Shown here: positions 53,101-62,915 of the stretch, in pieces
Position numbering within the stretch: position 1 is the first letter of the stretch
Layout of the letters: every line of letters begins with the position of its first letter
Assembly (NCBI GenBank): GCA_949825065.1
Contig: OX463865.1
Location: 21,623,115 to 21,687,114, forward strand
Source: Odontocerum albicorne
Lineage: Eukaryota; Arthropoda; Insecta; Trichoptera; Odontoceridae
DNA length: 64,000 nt
Direction of reading: 5' to 3'
Translations under genes and position numbers: made by a program
The notes under the pieces: model-generated
What the model was told of the DNA's origin: nothing
The model's database searches: none
The model's input: the letters and a program-made list of their open reading frames with translations, nothing else

Positions 53101-53183
53101 GAAGACTATCGTTTCAAGGTTTAATTGTTAGCAAAAATATTAGTTAGAAGCCAGTAATATTTCCTTTTTTAGAAATCTATCAC

Positions 53184-53920
53184 CTGAAAACACGGCATTG
53201 GGACTCAACGAAAATCTAGTTCATCACGTTAAAACACGGGATGGGGACTTAACGCAAATCTAGTTTATCACGTCAAAACACGGGATGGGGACTTAACGCA
53301 AATCTAGTTTATCACGTTAAAACACGGGATGGGGACTTAACGCAAATCTAGTTTATCACGTTAAAACACGGGATGGGGACTTAACGCAAATCTAGTTTAT
53401 CACGTTAAAACACGGGATGGGGACTTAACGCAAATCTAGTTTATCACGTTAAAACACGGGATGGGGACTTAACGCAAATCTAGTTTATCACGTTAAAACA
53501 CGGGATGGGGACTTAACGCAAATCTAGTTTATCACGTTAAAACACGGGATGGGGACTTAACGCAAATCTAGTTTATCACGTTAAAACACGGGATGGGGAC
53601 TTAACGCAAATCTAGTTTATCACGTTAAAACACGGGATGGGGACTTAACGCAAATCTAGTTTATCACGTTAAAACACGGGATGGGGACTTAACGCAAATC
53701 TAGTTTATCACGTTAAAACACGGGATGGGGACTTAACGTAAATCTAGTTTATCACGTTAAAACACGGGATCGGTACTCAACGCAAATCTAGTTTATTACG
53801 CGAATACACGGGATTGGTATTCAACGCAAATATAGTTTATCACGTGAAAACATGGGATCGCGATTCAACGCAAATATAGTTTATCACGGGATCGGGACTC
53901 AACGCAAATCTAGTTTTTAA
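53184..53920. repeat. 44-bp satellite array, about 16 copies
   Basis: The unit is GTTAAAACACGGGATGGGGA followed by CTTAACGCAAATCTAGTTTATCAC. The central 12 or so units are nearly identical. The flanking ones diverge in the same places (GGACTCAACG, TATAGTTTATCACG), as expected when unequal exchange homogenises the middle. It begins about 80 bp beyond the pogo transposase remnant. Confidence 0.97.
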
Positions 53921-54491
53921 ATTTTACAACTTTTGTTTATCTTTATAATAAAAAAAAGTTTAATATTGGTACTTAAAATGAAATGTATTCTATTTTAAAG
54001 GTAACAGCAAAAATCTTTTACAAATGGTGTAATATATTTATTTTTCTCCATACAATTTATTGTTAAATACTTTAAATATCTGTCTATCTGACTACACTTG
54101 CACAGTATTCACTTTTTTAATCTCAGCATATTTTGGCAAAAAAACAGTAGTTTATATTTTATTTTTATCTCAGTTAATATTTAGTGTTAAATGCGTTCTT
54201 TTAAAAGTGAATGATTCTCAAAGTTTAAAAAAATATATATTCAACATAAAAACTTGTATGAAAACATTGAGGTCGATGATCGGCCCTGTGGGATTTTTTT
54301 GGACCGTGGGTTAATAAGAACAATAAAAGGTTGACCATCTTAGAATTCTGCAAAAGTAATATGTTTTTTGCAACTTGTTTCATCATAAAGACAGCCTCAT
54401 AAGTTATGAGTGTAAGTTTATTGTCACAATATTTTCTAGAAATAATAGAAAAATATTTAATGGCAGAAGAACAGAATAAATGCATGTTTTG

Positions 54492-54773
54492 AGTAGAATT
54501 ATAATTCAGCATTACAACGATTCAGAAGGGAGTGATGAATGACATACCCACCTACTCGTAAATACTATTCTTATTATTGTGGTTAGTAGAATTATAATTC
54601 AGCATTACAACGATTCAGAAGGGAGTGATGAATGACATACCCACCTACTCATAAATACTATTCTTATTATTGTGGTTAGTTGAATTATAATTCAGCATTA
54701 CAACGATTCAGAAGGGAGTGATGAATGACATACCCACCTACTCGTAAATACTATTCTTATTATTGTGGTTAGT
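54492..54773. repeat. 93-bp tandem repeat, 3 copies
   Basis: The unit contains AGAATTATAATTCAGCATTA and GGGAGTGATGAATGACATAC. Units 1 and 3 have CCTACTCGTAAATAC, unit 2 has CCTACTCATAAATAC, a single G to A change in the octamer discussed in the findings. Confidence 0.95.
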
Positions 54774-54915
54774 TGAATTCTACTTTAATATAATTATTTG
54801 TTATATATATTTTTTCCTGTTCATCGTATTGAAATGAAGGTCGTATTGAAACTTCTTACAATCGATGGTATCTTATAATTGAAGAAATACAGTCATATAA
54901 ATACAGTCTGTATAA

Positions 54916-55170
54916 TTTGTTTTATCAAAAACTGTTTATTATTCCACTTTATGTAACGGTATAACCCTACCAGTTTCAAGGTTTTCGCCTCATCATTAGG
55001 GGAGCACAAAATAGCCTTGTTTGTGCTCCCCTGATGATGAGGCGAAAACCTTGAAACCGGTAGGGTTATACCGTTACATAAAGTGCAATAAACAGTGTTT
55101 GATAAAACAAATTACGAGGTCTTTAAACTTCCACAATGTTAATGCCTTAACTATAAATAATATATAAATA
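54916..55170. mobile_element. PLE terminal foldback (about 195 bp) plus tail
   Basis: Two facing copies of the PLE terminal block, from TTGTTTTATCAAA (54917) to TTTGATAAAACAAA (55112), meet around 55007-55012. Each arm has CTGATGATGAGGCGAAAACC and GAAACCGGTAGGGTTATACC, and the right-hand tail has ATGCCTTAACTATAAATAAT. The PLE body is absent. The left copy lacks one base of the right copy (CATCATTAGG versus CATCATCAGG). Confidence 0.88.
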
Positions 55171-55274
55171 CAGGCAGATTTGTAAAGCCTTATACATCAG
55201 AAATTTTAAGAAATGTATTTCTAGCATGAAATTAATATAATACCAGCTGATAGATTGATTTTTTATTACAAGAA

Positions 55275-55520
55275 AAACAATTGTGTTGAGATTCCGTAGG
55301 TTTGTCGTAATATCCCCAGAGCAGGATGAGTTTGAAAACTTATTATCGAGTCATGGATTACAAATAACGTTTAGAGAACCAGCTTGGGTTTCAAATATGA
55401 ACACAGAGTCATGCATTGATCACAAAGTGATTAAGTCTAAAACAAAGCAAAATCATCATATATATGAGGCAAAATCATTGGTATATGAATTGTCAGGCAT
55501 GTTTCTCATGGGATAGCCTT
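55275..55520 (+). mobile_element. LINE endonuclease fragment
   Basis: FENLLSSHGLQITFREPAWV and TESCIDHKVIKSK resemble the end of the apurinic-type endonuclease domain of jockey/CR1 LINEs (SHGL..T..EPTR..., SCIDNI). The catalytic His region is not kept intact. Only about 75 codons are open. Confidence 0.6.
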
Positions 55521-55814
55521 TCATCCAAATTAAATAAATATAAGTTATTCCAACGTAAGTGGCAATGAAACATCGATCCTTATAATCCATTACGTAAACA
55601 ACTTTTGAGGTTATGTTTTGATTTATATCTGTCAAAATCTGACAGCTAAGATTTGCTTCTCCCTATGACGAGAGCGGCGCTAGTTGTATTCTGGGCATTC
55701 TGGGCAAATTATTCCTACAAGGTTATCTACGAGTATATTCCAATAACAGGAATTGCATTGACTTTTACTAGCTCGGCGGTATTGTTTAAACAATGCTCTA
55801 TAATATTCCCGGGA

Positions 55815-56780
55815 AAACCAACAGATGGCGCCTCTAATAACAAATCCATACAATTCTCAGTTAGTACCAGCCTTTAGAAGTTACGTGTCAAACTTTCATG
55901 ACATTCCAACATTGTGTCATTGAGTTTCAGTGGTTTTAGTGATGCTACTTTTGCTATTTTCAAAACACTGAAAAAAAAAACCAATTTCGTGTGTTGATAA
56001 AACATTGCTTTTTAATGGGATAAAATACCGTTCAAACTCAGCGATAGCTTGAAAAGTCTTATCCGGGCTCTGCTCCGTCGAAAACAACCATTTGTCGGTG
56101 GTATGCTGATTTCAAACGCGGTCGTACAGACACAAATGATGCTGAACGCTCTGGTCACCAGAGTTACACCAGAAAACATAAAAAAACCTCAAAATCGTGA
56201 TGGAAAATCGCAAAGTAAAGTTGCGTTAGGTAGCTGACATCCGGAAGATATCATTTGGTAGTATTTACACTATTTTGCATGAACATTTGGTCACGAAAAA
56301 GCTTTTTTCGTTATGGGTGCCGTGTTTGCTCACAATGGAACAGAAACAACAACGTGTTTCAGAGCGCTGTTTGGCATTGTTTACGCGAAGTAAACATGAG
56401 TTTTTTTTGCATCGGTATGTGACAATGGATGAAACTTGGATCCACCACTATACTCCGGAACCAAATCGGCAGTCAGCTGAGTGGAGAGCAGCCGGTGCAA
56501 GTCATCCGAAGCGACCAAAAACTCAAAAGTCGGCCGGGAAGGTTACGGCCTCCGTATTTTGGGACGCGCATGGTATAATATTCATCGATCACCTTGAAAA
56601 GGGAAAAACCATAAATAGCGAATATTACATAGCGTTATTGGAGCGTTTGAAGGCAGAAATTGCAAAAAAACGGCCCCATATGAAGAAGAAAAAAGTTCTC
56701 TTTCATCAGGACAATGCACCGTGTCACAAGTCGATGGTAACGATGGCCAAATTGCATGAATGACTTATTGATCGATGTGT
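55815..56780 (+). mobile_element. irritans-type mariner, deleted copy
   Basis: It matches 30636-31896 from AGATGGCGCCTCTAATAACA onward. The 5' TIR is lost or scrambled. The transposase is frameshifted near its start, keeps YVTMDETWIHHY and FHQDNAPCHKS (56275-56763), then jumps from KLHE directly to the 3' TIR (TGACTTATTGATCGATGTGT). The third catalytic Asp is deleted. It ends at 56780 on a TA shared with the next MITE. Confidence 0.9.
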
Positions 56781-56782
56781 TA

Positions 56783-57035
56783 CAGTGCCCGACGACAAAT
56801 AATACACATCGGGCTTAAGAAAGAGACTGTCGGTCATAATCGGCTAACTTCGGCTTTGTAGAGCGTCGTCTTTGTCGCACGATGCGCTAACAGTCTGGTC
56901 CGGTAACAACTGAAAAATCGCGACGGAACACGTGTGTGAATGAAAGAGACGACGCTCTACAAAGCCGAAGTTAGTCGATTATGGCCGACAGTCTCTTTCT
57001 TAAGCCCGATGTGTATAACTTACCGCCGGGTACTG
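56783..57035. mobile_element. 253-bp MITE with about 95-bp inverted repeats
   Basis: CAGTGCCCGACGACAAATAA at the left and CAGTACCCGGCGGTAAGTTA (reverse complement) at the right. The arms share CACATCGGGCTTAAGAAAGA and CGGCTTTGTAGAGCGTCGTC and are flanked by TA (56781-56782, 57036-57037). The CAGT start and TA target suggest a Tc1/pogo-like source. A single arm is at 41256-41305. Confidence 0.9.
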
Positions 57036-57039
57036 TATA

Positions 57040-58250
57040 TATGGTATATATGTATAAAGTTGGTAACAAGCGACAAATCAGCAACTACAGACCGATTAGT
57101 TTACTCAATATAATTACAAAAATAAAAGAAAAAATTAAAAAAAAAACAATTAATGGCAGTCAATCAATGTGGTTTCCGAAATAATCTTAGCATGGCAGAT
57201 GCCACAAATGAAGTACTAAAATACATTAAACAAAAACTTGATTTAGGGAAAATAATGTTGAACAGTGTTTATAGATCTTCAAAAGGCATTTGATACTGTT
57301 GCACACGATAAGCTGTTTAAAAACTAAGTCAAATTTTCATTAAGTGAAAAGCATTCAAATGGATCGATAGTTATTACAGATGATATGTCCAACAGAACAC
57401 AATACGAGTATATGAAAGTAAACAATATTAAATATGAATCAAGAGTTAGTACTTATGAAGCTCTACAGGGCAGTACATCATATATTGGAACTGTTTTTAT
57501 TTCCGATATACATAAATGAGTTATGTGAGCTTAAAACTGGATGTAAAATTCTCAAATTGCCAGATGATACAGTAATATTGACAGATGTAGAAACACGGAA
57601 AGATCAGAAGATACGAGTACCTTAGTGAGAGTTAAAATATCTGCTAAGTCTAAATAAATGTGGACAAAACAATGTTTGTGCCATTTAGTATCACAAAAAG
57701 TGGACTGTCAGATGGTGAATCTCAATAGGAATTAAATCACTGTAAAATACGAGTAGTAGAGAGAAAGAACAATGTAACTGTACACTAATTATGAAAGCAT
57801 CCAATGTTGGAATAGTAATTGATGCACAATTGTCATGGAATAAACAGACGGAAAGTGCAGCTGTAGAATAAACAAATTAATTTAAATTTAAAAAAATCTT
57901 AGTCGAGTGGCTGATGTCAAGTTATTGAAAATACTGTTTGACGGCTTATATCAATCGATTTTAGAATATGGGAATATGGCCTGGGTCGCTGCGACACACA
58001 GTTACTCGTGTGCACAAATAATTACTATACTCGTATGTTAACCACAAAGAGCAGTTTTGAAAGTGATGTACTCGTACACATATCGACAGAGAACGAACAA
58101 TGACTGTCTTCCGTCAGGCTGTAGTTATATTATTAACTAGAAATGAAGAGCTTCTTAAAGCAAGCCAAGGACGGAGTGAGTCTAACAACATTGGTTTGTA
58201 ACTGATTTTGATTACATTAGTGACTTTTTTAGCATTATTTTGAAGATGAA
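57040..58250 (+). mobile_element. Non-LTR retrotransposon RT remnant
   Basis: NKRQISNYRPISLLNIITKI (57058), then QCGFRNNLSMADATNEVLKY, LKIPD-type and LPDDTVILTDVE (motif with altered YADD), and near 57910 VADVKLLKILFDGLYQSILEYG with QRAVLKVMY. The order is that of a jockey/CR1-like RT. Many stops and a frameshift near 57300. Confidence 0.75.
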
Positions 58251-58273
58251 ACAAAATAAGTTATTTTTTCAGT

Positions 58274-58566
58274 GTTTGATTGGGCTAACTACGAGTAAAT
58301 ACATTTACACTCGTAATGCAAGCATGAGCGTGAGTCATAGTCGAGAGCGTGAGTTTGATTGGGCTAACTACGAGTAAATACATTTATACTCGTAATGCAA
58401 GCATGAGCGTGAGTCAAAGTCGAGAGCGTGAGTTTGATTGGGCTAACTACGAGTAAATACATTTATACTCGTAATGCAAGCATGAGCGTGAGTCATAGTC
58501 GAGAATGGGCTAACTAAATACATTTATACTCGTAATGCAAGCATGAGCGTGAGTCATAGTCGAGAA
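58274..58566. repeat. 79-bp tandem repeat, about 4 copies
   Basis: The unit contains GATTGGGCTAACTACGAGTA, AATACATTTATACTCGTAAT and GCAAGCATGAGCGTGAGTCA. The last copy reads GGGCTAACTAAATACATTTA, lacking exactly CGAGTA (58510-58520), so it has TA where the others have TACGAGTA. Confidence 0.95.
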
Positions 58567-58745
58567 TGACCGAAAAAACTATGGTTGAACCGAGTGAAGG
58601 AAAAATTTGAAAAAAAATATAGATCAGGGTAAGCCAAACAGAAAGAGCTACATGAGAAAATGTATAGATGTGGATGATGTAAAAAAATATGTCATGATAG
58701 GAATCTTAGACACTCCTCTCTGCCTAACCCAACAGGAAAATGGCT
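58560..58745 (+). mobile_element. LINE C-terminal fragment
   Basis: RKSYMRKCIDVDDVKKYVMI and LTQQENG correspond to the MRRCIDVEEVKNV...SAYP tail of the 23315-23950 LINE, with a frameshift. Confidence 0.6.
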
Positions 58746-58754
58746 TGAAGATAT

Positions 58755-59010
58755 GTCATTATCATCATTGTCAACCTGGGTCGATCCACTGCTGGATGAA
58801 GGTCTCCCCGAGTTAACTCCGAATAATTCAGGTTTTTGCTAGTTGGTGCCATGTGATGCTGCCATGCTTCTTGATTTCGTCCACCCAACGTACCTTCGAT
58901 CCTTTTCAAGGCCTCTTTATGCCTCTTGGGTACCATTGGATTATTTCGGATGTCCATCGTGAATCTGACATTCTGGCTACGTGTCCTGCCCATTGCCACT
59001 TCATTTTCGA
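58755..59010 (-). mobile_element. RTE-type LINE 3' end
   Basis: The minus strand reads KWQWAGHVARMSDSRWTSKI-like, GRPKRRWVDEIKK and WHQLAKT, ending in a run of ATG-like trinucleotides (near 58755), as RTE elements do. Several frame changes. Confidence 0.6.
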
Positions 59011-59029
59011 AGATATGTACGAGTATGTA

Positions 59030-59975
59030 TTATCATTATATATAATAGTATTTGGTTTTATCACTATGACGCCATATGATACACTTTCATCTGACCGAAG
59101 TTATATCCAGAGTTATTTTTAGATCAAATTGAGCATACTATATAGGGCTTGAATGCATTTTTGAAGTGTCAAGTCAGATTCCCGCCTATTTGGATACATT
59201 TATTCAGGTCGGATGATTTAATTTAAAAAACGTACAAGTGAGAAATTTCTTTGCTAAGCAATTATTTTCAAAAGTACAAATGAAAGTAAAAATTTCTCTT
59301 ATAAATAAAGGTGGTCCTCTACTTTCGTACAATTCGCAATTTTTTATCAATATGTATTGCAAAAACGCACGAACTTCCATGTAATGATTCTCTCCTACTC
59401 ATCGACCATTAGTACTTTGACAATCAAGAATATGAACGAAGCCTTCATGTATCTTGGCAATTTTTTTACCATAATGGAAGAATGTGATCCCAATGGAGAG
59501 CGTATATCTCATGTACGAAGGGCAATAGAAAAAGATGCAGTGTGTTACAGAACTCTTTATCAAGAAAATAAAAATAAGATTCAAGATTCAGATACAATTC
59601 AACTATGTAACATACTCCGTATATCTTGATAAATTTATAAAGAAAACCCCAACTTTCGTACACATTTCAGGAACCAATTAGTAATACTAAAGACTGTCTG
59701 TATATTGTGCTTATTTTGTTTGAATACACGCGCACGCGCACCCAACTCACTACCATATTGCTCTCCACATTGTATTTTTATTTCAACATGTTAGCCTCTA
59801 GCTTGACCTTTCGGATCGTACTTTATGATCCAGAATTTATTTTATGAGACACAATAGATATGTTAATAATCCAATGAACAGGCTTTTAGAAACGGATTTT
59901 CTAAGTATAATTAAGATAGGAATATTGAAATGGTTTGGAAATACCAGAATGAGTCGTAAAATGCTTAAAAAATAA
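59030..59975. other. Spacer, nothing firmly recognised
   Basis: An open frame at 59357-59629 (FMYLGNFFTIMEECDPNGER, VRRAIEKD) has a faint LINE-RT look (YLG...), too weak to call. The rest is AT-rich. Confidence 0.35.
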
Positions 59976-59980
59976 ATATA

Positions 59981-60121
59981 TAGGCTAGATAGACTCTTGA
60001 TTATCTAGGATTGTATAGGCTAGATAGACTCTTGATTATCTAGGATTGTAAAGGCTAGATAGACTCTTGATTATCTAGGATTGTATAGGCTAGATAGACT
60101 CTTGATTATCTAGGATTGTAG
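59981..60121. repeat. 35-bp tandem repeat, 4 copies
   Basis: The unit is TAGGCTAGATAGACTCTTGA plus TTATCTAGGATTGTA, with one substitution among the copies. Confidence 0.95.
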
Positions 60122-60149
60122 AGGAAAATATATTATTATTATTTAACAC

Positions 60150-60410
60150 TTTCCTTGTGTACACTACAACCTGGCGGGTTTATTGCCATGCATTAATCTC
60201 TTTCAACCAACCCGAAAGATATTAAAGAGGCCTTAAGTGAAAACTAGACTGGAATCTTTTTTAAAAAATCTGGGTTCCAGCAGGATTTGAATTTGGGTTG
60301 GGAGACAGACATCTAACCAACTAAACAACGGAGGGAAATCTGGGTTCCAGCAGGATTTGAATTTGGGTTGGGAGACAGACATCTAACACACTAAACCACG
60401 GAGGAAAAAA
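60150..60410 (-). mobile_element. tRNA-derived SINE, copy 2, with duplicated head
   Basis: On the minus strand the head CTCCGTGGTTTAGTGTGTTA (A-box-like) followed by CAAATTCAAATCCTGCTGGA (B-box-like) occurs twice in tandem (about 69 bp apart). The body follows, ending GGCAATAAACCCGCCAGGTT. It shares the body end with 29855-30005. Confidence 0.65.
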
Positions 60411-60419
60411 ATGATCAAA

Positions 60420-61390
60420 AAAAAAATCGAATAATCTTCGTTAAAAAATAATCAGAAATAAATAAAAGTACTCAAAATTAATCTACGCAACTTTTTATTT
60501 TAAATAAAGAACTTTGGTTTTTTCCTCTGTTAATTTTTCGATAAATGGTGTTAAGCGAATTTCGTAACATTAACTTGGGATGGGTATATATAAAATTGAC
60601 ACCACAATTAAAAAACAAGCAAAATAGATATTAAAAAGTAATACATTTAAATAATTGCATGAAAATTCAAAATCATAAATAAATATAAATCGAAGATATA
60701 TATAAACATATGTGTGTATATAGAGTATAAACAATAAAAATAGTCATAATAAATAACCGCAAGGCACACGTGATTTAAATTTATAACTTTATGTATTGCG
60801 CCCGCCCGCTTGCATATTTTAAAAGTTAACATTAAATCTAAATGCGCCCAAATAATCATTTGTGACGTCATCGACCGGGAAATCGAACAATAAAATACCA
60901 AATTTCAAATAATATTTCGAAACGTTTTTAAAAAAATCGGAATTTTTACTGCTCTGGTTAATCCGCAACTCGGTTAATGCGACTCCGGATAATCGAGTCT
61001 AGTGTATCTGCAATGAATGGAGAATGGAGAGCCAGTAAGAGGAAGATATGGATATAAATAATTGGAGTTCACAGGGAAAGGTGACCAGTATTAGGAAACA
61101 TGAATCATACGGGTGTGGAGTGGACAAAAGATGTGGAAGTGTCCTCTCTGCATACATTGAAAGGAATATGGCGTGATGGTAAGCGTACGGTCGTTTTCGA
61201 CCAATCAAATATTTATCATATATCAAGGCTGTGGGCTAAAAAACATCTGATATCCTCGCGGCCGGGTTCGCCATATTTTGGCGGGGGAGTATCTCAATTG
61301 GGGAGGGGGGTGGGATGTTATGAGATGAGCCCAGACATTTTCACAGCTTCTCACTTAAATGTTTTTTCCCTCCATTATCTTGAAATATAT
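60420..61390. other. Spacer with a small pogo-like terminal trace
   Basis: 60955-61000 (GGTTAATCCGCAACTCGG, GGATAATCGAGTCTAGTG) resembles the pogo/Tigger ends at 22283-22725. No gene is recognised. 61250-61320 has a G-rich, less AT-rich patch. Confidence 0.4.
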
Positions 61391-61395
61391 ATGCA

Positions 61396-61500
61396 ATTTA
61401 AGAATATACTCGTATGTACAGTATGCCCCAAAAGTAACCTAGGGATTTAAGAATATACTCGTATGTACAGTATGCCCCAAAAGTAATCTAGGGATTTAAA
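61396..61500. repeat. 48-bp direct repeat, 2 copies
   Basis: ATTTAAGAATATACTCGTAT plus GTACAGTATGCCCCAAAAGTAACCTAGGG occurs twice with one difference (AACC/AATC). Each copy has TACTCGTA. Confidence 0.92.
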
Positions 61501-61682
61501 AATCTCATAAGTCAATTTTTTATAATTTTATATAATTTTTCCAAAAATGTATATTCTTTACCCATGGAAATTATTGGAAATTACCCATGGAAAGTGTTTG
61601 AACTTTTATTCAGCACAAAACTATTTACGAATAATAAAAAAAACATAAGACTTTTGAATCCTCAAATTTTGGGACATCTGTT

Positions 61683-61835
61683 AATAGTCGTATTTTACTC
61701 GTACTATGATACGAGTACGAGTATGTTACTGCCAATAGTCGTATTTTACTCGTACTATGATACGAGTACGAGTATGTTACTGCCAATAGTCGTATTTTAC
61801 TCGTACTATGATACGAGTACGAGTATGTTACTGCC
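61683..61835. repeat. 51-bp tandem repeat, 3 copies, rich in TACGAGTA
   Basis: Each unit has TACTCGTA, then TACGAGTACGAGTA (two octamers sharing TA), so nine octamers in 153 bp. 51 is divisible by three, so an open frame (VVFYSYYDTSTSMLLP) crosses it; I regard this as spurious. Confidence 0.95.
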
Positions 61836-62116
61836 AATAAACCCATATTTATTTTTATTTGAATTTAAATTTAAAATTCCGAATGCGCATGAATACGAAA
61901 TACTCGTAGAAGTGTTAAAAACGAGATAAACAAGTTCTCCGAGACGATGCCAATATGTACGTGAGTAAACAACTTTAATAATATTTATTATGTAATTTAT
62001 TTTTTTGTTATGGTATTAAAACAGTATAGACTCGATACAATGTATTTATATTAAAATTATGTATTATTTTTGACTTAATTAAAAATATGTACACATAAAT
62101 ATAACCTTTTAACATA

Positions 62117-62155
62117 ATTAATTGTCACCATAAGAATATATGGTGACAATTAATT
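62117..62155. repeat. Perfect hairpin at the edge of a PLE fragment
   Basis: ATTAATTGTCACCATA and TATGGTGACAATTAAT are separated by 6 bp. It directly precedes the PLE coding fragment at 62150. Confidence 0.85.
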
Positions 62156-62379
62156 CTATCTATGATGACATATTTTCCCATATCAGTGGTAACGGAAATA
62201 AATTGGATCGATTAGATGCGCTAGAAATATCCATGTCAGTGCATTGGAATTAATATCTGGCAACCACATATATTCCCAAGATCTCACCGCTGCTCGGTGA
62301 AGTTGTCTCCTACCTCCCTACACCCACAATCCCCAACCGGAATGTTTACCGTTAGAAGTGTGTATGTCAGTACCAGTTC
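62150..62379 (+). pseudogene. Second PLE, C-terminal coding end
   Basis: HISVVTEIN-type sequence followed by NKLDRLDALEISMSVH, IPKISPLLGEVVSYLPTPTI and PNR matches the end of the PLE polyprotein at 6527-6730 (NKLDRLEALEISKSVH, FPKISPLLAEIIPCLPHPPA). The 3' non-coding block (GTGTGTATGTCAGTACCAGTTC) follows and is then cut by a LINE insertion. Confidence 0.88.
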
Positions 62380-62770
62380 TATATTGTTTTTATATTTGAG
62401 CTGATGAGGAGCCCAAACCGTAGATGCATATTCTAATTTGGTTCTAATTAGATAATTATATAAGTTTCGGAGGATATCGGTGCTGTTAAATTCTCTTGAT
62501 ATTCTCATTATAAAACCGAGTAGTTTGTAACAGTCCGATATCAAACGTTAGACATGGTTAACGAACGTGAGTCCGACATCGAAGGTTACGCCCAAAACTT
62601 TGAATTCAGAAACTCTGTTTAGTGTCACTCCCTGTATGGTATACTGATGGTGGATTGGTGAAAACGATCGACTATAAGATACACAGACACATTTATTAAT
62701 GTTGAACAGAAGATGATTTTGATCACTCCAGGAGACTAGGGAGTCTAGGTCCTGTTGTAACTGTGCACAG
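62380..62770 (-). mobile_element. jockey-type LINE fragment nested in the PLE
   Basis: The minus strand reads AQLQQDLDSLVSWSDQNHLL, FNINKCVCVSYSRS, FKVLGVTFDVGLTFVNHV, then (62544-62380) CYKLLGFIMRISREFNSTDI and IRTKLEYASTVWAPH. This is the RT end of a jockey/I-like element. It interrupts the PLE between ACCAGTTC and AGTCTTGTTTG. Confidence 0.82.
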
Positions 62771-62915
62771 TCTTGTTTGTGTTCCCCTGATGATGATGCG
62801 AAAACCTTGAAACCGGTAGAGTTATAGCGTTACATAAAGTGAAATAAACACATATGTTAGTGTTTGATAAAACAAATAACAATGTCTTTAAACCTCCACA
62901 ATGTTAATTATAATT
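62771..62915 (+). mobile_element. PLE terminus, right part of the interrupted element
   Basis: AGTCTTGTTTGTGTTCCCCT, then GATGATGATGCGAAAACC, GAAACCGGTAGAGTTATAGC and GATAAAACAAATAAC to CCTCCACAATGTTAA. It continues the PLE from 62379 after the LINE insert. Confidence 0.85.

Noticed and set aside
53184..53920. CRISPR-like regular repeats
   Set aside because: Units are contiguous with no unique spacers and the genome is eukaryotic; this is a satellite.
59357..59629. 90-codon frame with YLG-like motif
   Set aside because: Too weak to name as LINE; no neighbouring motif in order.
61564..61929. 121-codon frame with repeated VVFYSYYDTSTSMLLP
   Set aside because: The repeat is a 51-bp tandem array full of TACGAGTA; the flanking codons show no protein character.
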